The notes under the pieces were generated by a model, which was not told the origin of the DNA, made no database searches, and worked only from the letters and a program-made list of their open reading frames with translations. A stretch of DNA of 59,477 bases, taken from positions 1 to 59,477 of the forward strand of contig JACPYM010000084.1 in assembly GCA_016196035.1 (NCBI GenBank), read 5' to 3'. Positions 26,679 to 36,431 of the stretch are shown piece by piece (the first letter of the stretch is position 1; each line of letters starts with the position of its first letter). This stretch comes from Acidobacteriota bacterium (GTDB taxonomy: Bacteria > Acidobacteriota > Blastocatellia > RBC074). The translations under genes and the position numbers were made by a program.

Positions 26679-28415
26679 ATGCGCCTTTCGTTTTCCAGCC
26701 TGAGCAGCGCCGCGTGCGTATTGCTTGGTTTGTCCGTCGTGTCTTCCGGGTTCGCCCAAACCAAACCGGCCGCTACCGGCGTCATCGCGGGCCGCGTCAT
26801 GATCGGCGAGAAACCCGCCGTCGGCGTGCTCGTCGGGTTGGTGCGTGCCGAACCCAACAGCCCCTCCACGGGCGGAGCGCTGGCCAAAGACGCCACCGAC
26901 AACGACGGGCGATACCGCCTAGCGCAAGTGGCCGCCGGCAATTACCGCGTCACGCCGCTGACCCCCGCGTATGTCTCGCCCGCTGACAGCCCCGGTTTTT
27001 CTGAACAGGGAAAGACCGTGCAGATGCGCGAAGGCGAGGCGGTCGAGAATCTCGATTTCAAACTCATTCGCGGCGGCGTCATCAGCGGCAAGGTGACCGA
27101 TACCTCCGACAAGCCCTTGATCGAGGAACGGCTGACCGTTTGGAAATTGGAAGCCGGTGGTCGCAAGAGTTCGTGGAGCGCGGCGGGCACAGGCTTTTAT
27201 ATGATGATGACCGATGATCGCGGCGTCTATCGGTTATTCGGCTTGCCAGAAGGCCGCTATCTGATTGCGGCTGGCGTGACGGGCGCGTCCAATGTTTCTT
27301 TAGGCCGAGGCCGCGCGTACCGGCGCACATTTTACCCCGACGTTACCGACGAGAACCAAGCCAAACCCATCGAAGTCAGTCCCGGCAGCGAGACCAAAGA
27401 TATTGATTTGCGTTTGGAAGCCGAATCTACGACCGGCCATACGGTAGTCTTGCGCGTAGTGGAGGCCGAAACAGGCGCGCCGCTGGCAGGGCAGGGCGTG
27501 ATGGTGAGCGCGCTGCAAAATGAACGGCAATCCGGCGTCAGCAGCATGCTTTATACCGATGCCAATGGCGTCGCGCGCTTCGATCAGTTAAAGCCTGGCC
27601 GTTACGGCGCAACCCTGCGCGGCGGCGCGACGCCCAGTGAGTACTTCAGTGAAATGGTGAAATATGAAATAACCGACAGCGATGTCGAGGGGCTCGAAAT
27701 CCGCGCACAACGCGGCGCAACGCTGAGCGGCAAAGCCGTGATCGAAGGCAACGCCGATCCCACGTTAATGGCGAAACTGGTTGAATTGCGGCTTAGCGCC
27801 TATTCCGTTCCCCTCAATCGCGGGCCGGGCGCGCCGCCACCGGTTCAGATAATTCCACAGGGCACAAAGATAAATCCCGATGGCAGTTTTCGTGTGAGTG
27901 GCATTGCGCCCGGACAGGCACGCTTTGGCACTTCCAACTTTGGCGGGCCAGCGTCATTCACGTTGCTGCGTGTGGAACTGGATGGCATGCCGCAAAAAGA
28001 CGGCATCGAGGTTGTGGCCGGGCAACAAGTGACTAACGTCCGGCTCCTCTTCGGCTACGGCCAGGCCAGCGTGCGCGGGCAACTCGAAATCGTGGGCGGC
28101 ACGTTGCCCGAGGGTGCGCGTGTGTTTGTCAGTGCGCGCCGGACGGACGAGCAAAATATGGCGGGCAAGGGCGCGACCGTGGATGCGCGCGGGCGCTTCG
28201 TGATCGAAGCCCTGATTCCCGGCGAATATGAACTGATCCTGACGGCCTCGCCGCGCATGATCGTCACGCAAGGGCCGGATGGAAATTTCGGCACATCCAA
28301 CCAACCCACGCCGGGCTTGCCGCGCTCTGTCCGGCAGAAAATCACCGTGCCCGCCGTTGGCGAAGTCACGGTCAGCCTCACGCTCAACCTGGCCCAACCG
28401 GAGAAACAGCAATGA
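26679..28415 (+). CDS. Exported carboxypeptidase-regulatory-domain protein, type A copy 1
   Basis: A 578-residue protein with a signal peptide (SSAACVLLGLSVVSSGFAQ). A series of Ig/transthyretin-like beta-sandwich units follows: GVIAGRVMIGEKPAVGVLVG (residues ~30-100) is a carboxypeptidase regulatory-like domain, then GGVISGKVTDTSDKPLIEERL, RDVTD-type and SGKAVIEG units to the end. No catalytic domain is seen, so a structural, adhesive or scaffold role outside the membrane is an inference. The start has AGGAGG seven bases upstream. Its stop overlaps the start of the next gene (ATGA), the first of three A-B pairs. Confidence 0.85.
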   Translation: MRLSFSSLSSAACVLLGLSVVSSGFAQTKPAATGVIAGRVMIGEKPAVGVLVGLVRAEPNSPSTGGALAKDATDNDGRYRLAQVAAGNYRVTPLTPAYVSPADSPGFSEQGKTVQMREGEAVENLDFKLIRGGVISGKVTDTSDKPLIEERLTVWKLEAGGRKSSWSAAGTGFYMMMTDDRGVYRLFGLPEGRYLIAAGVTGASNVSLGRGRAYRRTFYPDVTDENQAKPIEVSPGSETKDIDLRLEAESTTGHTVVLRVVEAETGAPLAGQGVMVSALQNERQSGVSSMLYTDANGVARFDQLKPGRYGATLRGGATPSEYFSEMVKYEITDSDVEGLEIRAQRGATLSGKAVIEGNADPTLMAKLVELRLSAYSVPLNRGPGAPPPVQIIPQGTKINPDGSFRVSGIAPGQARFGTSNFGGPASFTLLRVELDGMPQKDGIEVVAGQQVTNVRLLFGYGQASVRGQLEIVGGTLPEGARVFVSARRTDEQNMAGKGATVDARGRFVIEALIPGEYELILTASPRMIVTQGPDGNFGTSNQPTPGLPRSVRQKITVPAVGEVTVSLTLNLAQPEKQQ

Positions 28416-30211
28416 AACATGCGCTGCTTGCCCTGTTTGCCATGTTTAGTGGACTCCTCTGCGGTGTCCCTTTGGTCGCCCAAACGCCCAGCCCAACCCC
28501 CGCCGCAGCCGCACGCAGCGGCACAATCAGTGGTCGTGTATTGGGCGAAGATGGCGCGCCCGCCGCTTTTGTCACGGTGACGGCCTATGTGACGGGCGTG
28601 CGGCAATCCAACTCGCGCGCGGTGCTCACCGATGCGGAAGGCAATTTCAGCTTGCGTGATTTGGTGCCGGGCAGCTACCGGCTGAATGCTTCCGCGCCGG
28701 GTTATGTCTCCAACAATGACCCGGCGGAGGCGAGCACCTATCACCTCGGCGACACGGTCACGCTCAATCTCGTCAAAGGCGGCGTCATCACGGGCCGCGT
28801 CACGACGGGCACCGGCGAACCGGTGATTGCCCTGCAAGTCTCAGCCTTGCGCACGCGCGATGCCGAGGGGAAAGCGGTGCCGCTGAGTTATAGCGGACAC
28901 CCGGCCTTCACTGATGATAACGGCGTCTACCGGATTTATGGGTTGCGCGCCGGTTCGTATCTGGTCATCGCCAATGAACAGGGTTTTTTCTTCAGCAGTA
29001 TGGCGTCGGCTTTCGATGGCGATGTGCCGGTGTATTACCCCTCGTCAACACGCGACACCGCCAGCGAAGTGCCAGTGACGCACGGCAGCAGCGCCAGCGG
29101 TATTGACCTGCGTTATCGCGGCGAAGCCGGTCGCGTCATCAGCGGCAAAGTTTCTGGCGTGGTCGAAGCGGGCAATAGCATTAGCATCACCAATGTATCT
29201 ATTTCATTGCGGCAACTCGCCAGCGGCCAGCAAGTGGCGAATGGTTCATCCATGCCCCAAGCCGGAGCCGCCGTGTTTGAACTGCGCGGCATCCCCGATG
29301 GCGATTATGAAATCATGGCCGCGTTTTACGACCGGGTGAAATTTGCCGCTTCGCCCTGGCGGCGCGTGCAAGTGCGCGGCACAGATGTCACGGGTGTTGA
29401 TCTCACCTTGACGCCGCTCGCTTCGGTGACGGGTCGCGTCGTGTTGGAAGCCGCCGCGCCAAATGTAAAAGCAGATGAGCAGGCGGCGCAGAAGTGCACG
29501 CCGAAACGGCAGGACGCGCTCGAAGAAGTGCTGCTGCGCTTGCAACGCGATGAAGGCAAGCCCGGTGAAAGCGCGCTGACGAGCTTTGTTTCTGCCGAGG
29601 CTGCGCCTGACGGCAAGGGCGCTTTCACGCTGAATAGCTTGCAAGCGGGCCGCTATCGCATGCTTTTGAGCTTGCCGAGCGAAGCCTGGTATGCCAAAGC
29701 CATCACGCTGGGAAGCGCGCCGGTGGCAGCCGCACCCGGACGCCGGTCAACGGTTGAGCCGAACAGCGGCGGCAGCAATTTGTTCACGCTCAAAACGGGC
29801 GACAACCTGGCCGGCGTCACGATCACGCTGGCGGTGGGGGCGGCGGCCTTGCGCGGACAGGTTGTCAGCGGCCCGGACAATGGCAAAGTCACCGCCCACG
29901 TGCGCGTGCATTTGCTGCCGGCAGAGGCTGCTGCCGCCGAAGACCTGTTGCGTTACGCCGAAACGCTGGCGCATGGCGATGGCACGTTTCAATTCAAAAA
30001 TCTGGCTCCCGGCAAATACTGGCTGCTGGCGCGCTTATTGGGCGAAGACGAATCGCGCGAACGTCCCACGCGCCCCCTGGCTTGGGATGCCACCGAGCGC
30101 GCCCGCTTGCGCCGCGAAGCCGAAGCCGCCAAACAGGAAGTTGAATTGAGCGCTTGCCAAACGCTGGCGGATTTCAAATTGCAGTTCACGGCGGCGGGCC
30201 GCCCGCGTTGA
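28412..30211 (+). CDS. Exported carboxypeptidase-regulatory-domain protein, type B copy 1
   Basis: A 599-residue protein with a signal peptide (LLALFAMFSGLLCGVPLVAQ), several regulatory beta-sandwich units beginning GTISGRVLGEDGAPAAFVTV, and a longer C-terminal half. The type B mark is its end: LAPGKYWLLARLLGEDESRE, then RREAEAAKQEVELSACQTLA. Two cysteines, in QKCTPKRQDALEE and SACQTLADF, recur in all three B copies and could form a disulfide. It is translationally coupled to the A gene by ATGA. Function unknown. Confidence 0.85.
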   Translation: MKHALLALFAMFSGLLCGVPLVAQTPSPTPAAAARSGTISGRVLGEDGAPAAFVTVTAYVTGVRQSNSRAVLTDAEGNFSLRDLVPGSYRLNASAPGYVSNNDPAEASTYHLGDTVTLNLVKGGVITGRVTTGTGEPVIALQVSALRTRDAEGKAVPLSYSGHPAFTDDNGVYRIYGLRAGSYLVIANEQGFFFSSMASAFDGDVPVYYPSSTRDTASEVPVTHGSSASGIDLRYRGEAGRVISGKVSGVVEAGNSISITNVSISLRQLASGQQVANGSSMPQAGAAVFELRGIPDGDYEIMAAFYDRVKFAASPWRRVQVRGTDVTGVDLTLTPLASVTGRVVLEAAAPNVKADEQAAQKCTPKRQDALEEVLLRLQRDEGKPGESALTSFVSAEAAPDGKGAFTLNSLQAGRYRMLLSLPSEAWYAKAITLGSAPVAAAPGRRSTVEPNSGGSNLFTLKTGDNLAGVTITLAVGAAALRGQVVSGPDNGKVTAHVRVHLLPAEAAAAEDLLRYAETLAHGDGTFQFKNLAPGKYWLLARLLGEDESRERPTRPLAWDATERARLRREAEAAKQEVELSACQTLADFKLQFTAAGRPR

Positions 30212-30258
30212 GCAAGAGTGTGGGTAAGCAGGCTGGCCCGCATGCCTTTAAGCAAGGC

Positions 30259-30480
30259 ATTCTCTATTCTCCATTCTGAAGCAGCGGCAACACTGGCACA
30301 TGACCTCTTTGCTTATGGCAGTTTGCAGTTGCGTGCGACTGGGCCCGCGCGCGATGCCAGCGTAGGGCAGGTTTTCAACCTGCCCTACGCTGGCATCGGA
30401 CGGGCAGGTTGAAAACCTGCCCTACAACTTGCTGGGTCGCACACAAGTGCAAATCGCTCTAAGAATGGAGAATTGAGAAT
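30259..30480. repeat. Nested inverted repeats (ATTCTC arms around GTAGGGCAGGTT palindromes)
   Basis: Outer arms ATTCTCTATTCTCCATTCT (30259-30277) and AGAATGGAGAATTGAGAAT (30462-30480) enclose two copies of GTAGGGCAGGTTTTCAACC-type palindromes (30362-30388 and 30401-30425, facing each other). The element lies in the 437-base gap between pair 1 and pair 2. I see no gene there. Confidence 0.8.
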
Positions 30481-30648
30481 TGAGAATCGAGAATGGCAGT
30501 GGCCCAACGCTGACAAAGCTGCTGAAGTACGCACACGCTTCAAATATTTCGGGAACCTTTGGATCGTCTCTGGGGAAATGAAGAGGGCAGCGTCCAGACG
30601 TTCGGCGTTTCCATCAATCCAGACAAGCCGTCAACATCAGGAGGGTTT

Positions 30649-32493
30649 ATGAAACTTTCGCTTACAACTTTGCGCCACATCGGGGCGCTCTTCCTTGGCC
30701 TCGCCACCTGTGTGCCGGTGAGCGCGCAATCCAATAACGCAGCCGCCAGGCCGACGGGCACGGGCGTGATCTCGGGCCGTGTTTCGATTGGCGAAAAGCC
30801 TGTTATGGGTGTAGTCGTGGGATTGATGAACGGGCAAACCTTCAATGTCAGCGACACTGGCGCGGTCGTCAAAGCGACCACTGACGCCGAGGGCCGCTAT
30901 CGCATGAATCAGGTGCCCGCCGGCAGCTTTCGCGTCGCCGCGCTCGCGCCGGGTTACGTCCAGACGGCGGATAACGCGCTGCCCTTCGAGCAGGGCAAAG
31001 CCGTCAATCTGCGCGAAGGCGAAACCATCGAGAACATGGATTTCACCCTCGCGCGCGGCGGCGTCGTCACCGGCAAAGTCATGGATCCGGCGGGCAAGCC
31101 GTTGGTCGAAGAGCGCCTCAGCGTTTGGCAATTGGATGCGCAGGGACGCAAGACTTCCTGGAATCCGCCGGGCGCGGCCTTCCCCATGATTCAAACCGAT
31201 GATCGCGGCCTGTATCGAATTTATGGTTTGGCCGAAGGCCGTTATCTGCTCGCCGCCGGTACCAGCGGGGCCGACAACGTGATTGTCACGCGCGTCAGCG
31301 GCACGACCTATAAACGCACCTTTTATCCCGACACCACCGACGAGACCCAGGCCAAAGCCATCGAAGTCTCGGCGGGCGGCGAAGCCAAAGACATTGACAT
31401 CCGCCTGGTCGCCGACACGGTCAAAGGCTTCGGCGTGTTGGCGCGCGTCGTGGATGCCGACACCGGCGTGCCCGTGCCCAATGTCAGGCTGATGTATTCG
31501 GCCATACGCGGCGAACGCGGGGTCATGGGCGGCAGTATGGTGATCGCCGATCCGCAAGGCATAGCCCGGCTCGACGGCCTGCCAACGGGCCGTTACAGCC
31601 TTACGATTACCAACATTGGCGTGGGCGGCAGCGCGCCCAGCGATTATTTCAGCGACCCAGTGGCCTTTGAGATTCTCGACGGTGATGTAGAGATGGTGGA
31701 AGTGCGTGCCAAACGCGGCGCGACGATCAGCGGTGTGGCCGTTGTCGAGGGCGTAACCGATCCGACAGTGTTGGCGAAACTGAGCGAATTGCAGGGCAGC
31801 GCCTTTTCCCGCCCCAGCACACCCAGCGCCACCAGCATGCCCAGCTTTGGTTCCAACTTCAAAATCAACCGCGACGGCAGCTTTCGTCTGAGCGGTCTGG
31901 CGCCGGGCAAAGTGCAAATCAACCTAGCGAACGGGCGCACGCCGACGGGCTTTTCGTTGCATCGCATCGAAGTAGAAGGCACGCCGCAACAGGGCGGCAT
32001 CGAAGTCGCCGCCGGACAGCAACTCAACAACGTGCGGCTGGTGCTGGTTTACGGCCAGGGCGTGGTGCGCGGCCAAGTGCAAATCGTCGGCGGCCAATTG
32101 CCCGAAGGCGGGCGGGTAATGGTTTCAGCCCGGCGCACCGACAGCCAAGTGACCGGCGGCGGTGGCCCGGCCAGTCCGGTGGATGCGCGCGGCCAGTTTG
32201 TCATTCAAGGCCTGTCTGCTGGTGAATACGAACTGACGCTGACCGCCATGCCGAAGATGACCATGACAATGGTGACAACCAGCAGCGGCAACACGGGCGG
32301 CAATCCGGCCAACACGGGCACGACGGTTGTCACGACCACCACTACCACGCCGCCGACACCGAATCCTGCGACTTCTGCCACGCCCGCCTTCACGCCGAAA
32401 ACCGTCAAGCAAAAAGTGATCGTCCCTGCCGTTGGTGAAGTGCCCGTCGCCATGACGCTCGATCTGACACCCGCGCCGCCGAGGGGGAACTGA
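30649..32493 (+). CDS. Exported carboxypeptidase-regulatory-domain protein, type A copy 2
   Basis: A 614-residue type A protein with a signal peptide (LRHIGALFLGLATCVPVSAQ). The first domain reads GVISGRVSIGEKPVMGVVVG, close to copy 1. The middle carries TYKRTFYPDTTDETQAKAIE, also shared with copy 1. A Thr/Pro-rich stretch near residues 545-590 (GTTVVTTTTTTPPTPNPATS) is a linker absent from copy 1. I chose the ATG at 30649 (CAGGAGGG upstream); the upstream sequence up to the same CGTCA..CAGGAGG word resembles that before copy 1, showing the duplication includes the leader. Confidence 0.86.
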   Translation: MKLSLTTLRHIGALFLGLATCVPVSAQSNNAAARPTGTGVISGRVSIGEKPVMGVVVGLMNGQTFNVSDTGAVVKATTDAEGRYRMNQVPAGSFRVAALAPGYVQTADNALPFEQGKAVNLREGETIENMDFTLARGGVVTGKVMDPAGKPLVEERLSVWQLDAQGRKTSWNPPGAAFPMIQTDDRGLYRIYGLAEGRYLLAAGTSGADNVIVTRVSGTTYKRTFYPDTTDETQAKAIEVSAGGEAKDIDIRLVADTVKGFGVLARVVDADTGVPVPNVRLMYSAIRGERGVMGGSMVIADPQGIARLDGLPTGRYSLTITNIGVGGSAPSDYFSDPVAFEILDGDVEMVEVRAKRGATISGVAVVEGVTDPTVLAKLSELQGSAFSRPSTPSATSMPSFGSNFKINRDGSFRLSGLAPGKVQINLANGRTPTGFSLHRIEVEGTPQQGGIEVAAGQQLNNVRLVLVYGQGVVRGQVQIVGGQLPEGGRVMVSARRTDSQVTGGGGPASPVDARGQFVIQGLSAGEYELTLTAMPKMTMTMVTTSSGNTGGNPANTGTTVVTTTTTTPPTPNPATSATPAFTPKTVKQKVIVPAVGEVPVAMTLDLTPAPPRGN

Positions 32494-34547
32494 TGCTGAA
32501 ACACAAAATGAAAGGCCGTGAGTCAGAGATAGAGCAGTGCCCTGCTAAAAGCCCTGCAAGGGCGGAATTCAATAGCCGTGGGCAACGCCCACGGACGGGC
32601 GCAATGACACACCAAGCCCTGAAAGGGCGTAAGCAAACGTCGAATGTCGCCCTTTCAGGGCTTGGTGTTTTTCCACACTCATACCTGGGGCGGCGCAACG
32701 CTTGCCCCCGGCTATTGAATGTTGCCCTTTCAGGGCCGGTTGCAAATGCCACCTGGATGCGGTGCTTTACTCTGTTGTGTTTACTGCTGATTGTTTCGTT
32801 CACGCAAACCAACTTCGCCCAACAACCCGAAATTGCTTCGGCACGCACCGGCGCGATCACCGGGCGCGTCTTGAACGATGAAGGCGCGCCGGTCGCGGGC
32901 GCTACGGTCAGCCTCGGCATGGTCACCAACACACCGCAAACCGGGCGCACGGCGACGACCGATGCCGAGGGCAATTTCGTCTTCCGCGATTTGCCCGCGC
33001 GTTCTTATCGCCTGTTTGCCGCGCAGCCGGGATACGTCACCGATTTCGATTCGGTCAACGCCGCCTTCTATCACATCGGTGACAACGTCACGGTCAATCT
33101 GGTCAAGGGCAGCGTCATCACTGGGCGCGTGCTCAATGGCGTGGGCGAACCGGTCATCGCGGCGACGGTGAGCGCGCAACGCGTGCGCGATCCCGAAGGC
33201 AAACCCTCGCAAGTCAGCTTCAGTTCGGCGCGGCCCGCCCAAACCGATGATCGCGGCGTTTATCGCATCTACGGATTGATGCCCGGTTCATACATCGTCG
33301 TCGTCAACAGCGGCGCGGGGTTCACGACGTTTCGGGCCTCGCCCTATGATGGCGACTCGCCGGTCTATTACCCCGCCGCGACGCGCGACACGGCCAGCGA
33401 AGTGCAGGTGGCCGCCGGCGCGACGGCCAGCGGCATTGACATCCGTTATCGCAGCGAACCCGGCCACATCATCAGCGGCAAACTGACGGGCGCGGTCGAA
33501 TCAGCGCGCGGCTCTGTCAGTGTGAACGTGACCCTGCGGCAAGCGGGCAGCGGCAATGTCGTCGCCAATGGTTTCGGCGATGCGGCGGGCGCGACGCAAA
33601 CGTACAACCTGCGCGGCGTTGCGGATGGCGACTATGAGATCACCGCCACACGCTTCGACAACGAGAACGGCGCGGCAGCCACTCCACGTCGTATCACCGT
33701 GCGCGGTGGCGATCTGACCGGGGTGGATTTGGTGTTGAATCCGCTCGCCACCTTGGCGGGTCGCGTCGTGCTGGAACCGGCTGATCCGGCCAATGCCGAA
33801 GCTGGGAAATGCAATCCCAAACGTCCGCCAGCGTTGGAAGAAGTCACGCTGCGTTTGCAGCGCGATGAAGCCCGACCGCCCGAAAATCTTTTTCCCGGCT
33901 TCAGCGCGAGCGATGCCGCGCCTGATGAAAAGGGCGATTTCAAACTGGTCAATCTCGCGCCGGGCCGCTTTCGCCTCGTGCCCGCGCTGCCGACGGATGC
34001 CTGGTATGTCAAAGCGCTAACCACTGCTGCCGCTATCCCGGCCAGCGCCGCGCGCCGCGCCGCGACACCGGTCGGGTCAGCCGCCGCCGCTGCTCCGGCC
34101 ATCACCGCTGCCGTGGGTGCGGTGACGCTCAAAGCGGGCGACCGGCAAGCTGGTGCGACCGTCACGCTGGCGAGCGGCGCGGCGGCGTTGCAAGGGCAAC
34201 TCATTGGCAAAGACAACGCGAAAAGCGCCGCGCGGTTGCGCGTACATCTCGTGCCTGCTGAAACTGCCTCTGCCGAAGACCTGCTGCGCTACCGCGAAAG
34301 TCTGTCGCGCGCCGATGGCGCGTTTGAATTCAAACACCTCGCGCCCGGCAAATACTGGCTGTTGGCGCGCCCGCTCGCCGATGATGAATCGAGCGAACGC
34401 GCCCCACGTCCCGCCGCCTGGGACAGTGCCGAACGCGCGAAATTGCGCCGCGAGGCCGAAGCCGCCAAACAAGAGGTCAGCCTGACCACTTGTCAACGCG
34501 CGGCGGATTTCAAATTGCAATTCACGGCTCCGGTCAGAGTGCGGTAA
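32493..34547 (+). CDS. Exported carboxypeptidase-regulatory-domain protein, type B copy 2, with repeat inserted at its N-terminus
   Basis: A type B protein whose reading frame opens at ATG 32493, coupled to the preceding stop (TGATG) with GAGGGGG five bases upstream. After MLKHKMKG the frame runs in phase, with no stop, through a CCCTGAAAGGGC repeat cluster. It reaches a normal signal peptide only at residue 89 (MRCFTLLCLLLIVSFTQT, from 32757). The rest is a standard type B protein ending LAPGKYWLLARPLADDESSE and SLTTCQRAADFKLQF. Either the extension is translated, or ribosomes start at 32757, which has no visible binding site. Total 684 residues from 32493, 596 from 32757. Confidence 0.85.
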   Translation: MLKHKMKGRESEIEQCPAKSPARAEFNSRGQRPRTGAMTHQALKGRKQTSNVALSGLGVFPHSYLGRRNACPRLLNVALSGPVANATWMRCFTLLCLLLIVSFTQTNFAQQPEIASARTGAITGRVLNDEGAPVAGATVSLGMVTNTPQTGRTATTDAEGNFVFRDLPARSYRLFAAQPGYVTDFDSVNAAFYHIGDNVTVNLVKGSVITGRVLNGVGEPVIAATVSAQRVRDPEGKPSQVSFSSARPAQTDDRGVYRIYGLMPGSYIVVVNSGAGFTTFRASPYDGDSPVYYPAATRDTASEVQVAAGATASGIDIRYRSEPGHIISGKLTGAVESARGSVSVNVTLRQAGSGNVVANGFGDAAGATQTYNLRGVADGDYEITATRFDNENGAAATPRRITVRGGDLTGVDLVLNPLATLAGRVVLEPADPANAEAGKCNPKRPPALEEVTLRLQRDEARPPENLFPGFSASDAAPDEKGDFKLVNLAPGRFRLVPALPTDAWYVKALTTAAAIPASAARRAATPVGSAAAAAPAITAAVGAVTLKAGDRQAGATVTLASGAAALQGQLIGKDNAKSAARLRVHLVPAETASAEDLLRYRESLSRADGAFEFKHLAPGKYWLLARPLADDESSERAPRPAAWDSAERAKLRREAEAAKQEVSLTTCQRAADFKLQFTAPVRVR
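32551..32737. repeat. Dispersed CCCTGAAAGGGC repeat cluster inside the type B copy 2 frame
   Basis: Three or four palindromic words of the type GCCCTGAAAGGGC / GCCCTTTCAGGGC with GAATTCAATAGCC and GGGCAACGCCC words, the same vocabulary as 6302-6484 and 43637-43817. It sits between the coupled start at 32493 and the signal peptide at 32757 and stays open in that frame. Confidence 0.86.
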
Positions 34548-34622
34548 GATCAGGGTGCGCCCCTCAATTCGCGGGCGCACCCTGATTCATCACCGTGCTT
34601 TTGCACTTACCGGAGTTGACTC

Positions 34623-36431
34623 ATGCCAAAACTTTTCCTACGGCTGGCCTGCCTCAGCTTGTTACTGCTCAACGCCAATCCCTCTTTCGCGCAGACCCCA
34701 ACACCCGCGCCCCAACCACTCAATTGTTCGATCAGTGGCCGGGTAACCGTGGCCGGTAAACCGCTGGTCAATGCGCGCGTCACGTTGCTGGAAGCCAACG
34801 CGACGCGGCCTGATTTGGTGGCGAACGGCCAGGCGGGCGACTTTTCCGTCAAGACCGTGACCGATGCCGACGGGCGCTATCAGTTGCGCGACTTGCCGCA
34901 AGGGAAATATGCCGTGCGCGCCTTGTCGTCGGCCTATGTGCTGGGGGCGGCAGAGCGCTACGATCCCTGGTCGCAGCAAGCGGGCGGGCGGCTTGTGACG
35001 CTCGAAGCGGGCGAGCAGCGCACGGAGGTTGATTTGGAATTCGTGCGCGGCGGCGTCATCACAGGCCGCCTCACCGACGCGCGCGGCAAGCCGGTGATTG
35101 AGGAAGGCATTCACTTGATTGAAATGCGCGATCCCCAGCGGCCCGATTATGCCCAGGGTAGTTCGACGATCATCGGCGACCAAACCGATGATCGCGGCGT
35201 GTATCGGCTCTTCGGCATTCCGGCGGGGCGCTACGCCGTGGCGGTTGGCATGGGCGTCGTCAAATCTGAGCACAACAATCTGGAATTCAGAGGGAGGTTG
35301 ACGCGCGCGCTGGTTTTCTATCCCGGCGTGCCGTCGTTGGATAAGGCCAAGATCATTGCGGTGAACGAGGGCGACGAACTGACCGGAATTGATTTCAAAC
35401 TGGCGGACGAAGCGCAAGCCGAGACCGTGGCTGTGACGGGGCATGTGATCGAGGCCGAGAACGGCAAACCTGTGCCGAAAGTAAGCCTTTTGCTGGAGAG
35501 CAAAGAAAGCGCCGACACGCCGCGTGATAGTCGCATTGCCCAAACGGATGCCGAAGGCGAGTTCCGCTTCACCGAGTTGAAGGCGGGCGGTTACACCTTG
35601 GGATATTCGCAAGCTTATCAAACGTCAAAAGCCACTGCCGTTGCTGACGGCTTTTATGGCGAAAGCCTGAGCTTTACCGTCGGCGCTGAAGCAGTCAATG
35701 GATTGGAATTGCGCTTGCAGCGCGCGGCTTCAGTGAGCGGCGTGGTGGTGGTGGAAGGACAAGCGACTTCCGGCGACGAGCAGTTGATGCCCTATGGCAT
35801 CAGTGTAATGCCAGTCTATGAGGAATTGTCCGAAGAAGAGCGCAACAAAAACCGCAGGGAACTGAACTATGCCCAGGCGACGCTTGGGGCCACAGGTCAA
35901 TTCAAACTGACCGGCTTGCGTCCGGGGCGTGTGCAGTTGCAGTTGGTAAGTGTGACGGACAGGCCGGGCCGCTTTATGATGCGGCGGATCGAACGGAATG
36001 GCGCGCCTGTCAGTGGCATCCTTGAAATCGGCGCGGCCCAGCAGTTGACCGGGTTGCGCATCAGCGTCGTGCGCGGCACAGGCCGATTGCGCGGGCAAGT
36101 CGAATTGGTCGGCGCCTTGCCAGCGGGCTATCGAATGCAAGTGGATGTGCTGGCAGAAGAATTCAAGCGCCGCCTCAATAGCGGTGAAGAGACGATGATC
36201 AGCGGAGGCGACCCCCGGCAGGGGAGTGCCAGCGTGGACGAGGCCGGGCGCTTTCTGATTGAAGAATTGCTGCCGGGTACTTACGAACTACGATTCATGG
36301 CCTGGCCGCCGCCGTCTCAGCGCGACCTGCCTATGTTGAATGATGAAATGACACAGCAGGTTTCGGTCAACGCCGAGGGCACGACAACCGTCACCGTCAA
36401 GGTGGATTTCACACGCAAACGTCCGCAATGA
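34623..36431 (+). CDS. Exported carboxypeptidase-regulatory-domain protein, type A copy 3
   Basis: A 602-residue type A protein with a signal peptide (LFLRLACLSLLLLNANPSFAQ), a first domain SISGRVTVAGKPLVNARVTL, a conserved GGVITGRLTDARGKPVIEEG second unit and a QTDDRGVYRLFGIPAGRY hinge. It is the most diverged of the A copies, for example lacking the KRTFYPD stretch. GGAG lies seven bases before the ATG. The stop overlaps the B copy 3 start by ATGA, as in pair 1. Confidence 0.85.
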   Translation: MPKLFLRLACLSLLLLNANPSFAQTPTPAPQPLNCSISGRVTVAGKPLVNARVTLLEANATRPDLVANGQAGDFSVKTVTDADGRYQLRDLPQGKYAVRALSSAYVLGAAERYDPWSQQAGGRLVTLEAGEQRTEVDLEFVRGGVITGRLTDARGKPVIEEGIHLIEMRDPQRPDYAQGSSTIIGDQTDDRGVYRLFGIPAGRYAVAVGMGVVKSEHNNLEFRGRLTRALVFYPGVPSLDKAKIIAVNEGDELTGIDFKLADEAQAETVAVTGHVIEAENGKPVPKVSLLLESKESADTPRDSRIAQTDAEGEFRFTELKAGGYTLGYSQAYQTSKATAVADGFYGESLSFTVGAEAVNGLELRLQRAASVSGVVVVEGQATSGDEQLMPYGISVMPVYEELSEEERNKNRRELNYAQATLGATGQFKLTGLRPGRVQLQLVSVTDRPGRFMMRRIERNGAPVSGILEIGAAQQLTGLRISVVRGTGRLRGQVELVGALPAGYRMQVDVLAEEFKRRLNSGEETMISGGDPRQGSASVDEAGRFLIEELLPGTYELRFMAWPPPSQRDLPMLNDEMTQQVSVNAEGTTTVTVKVDFTRKRPQ

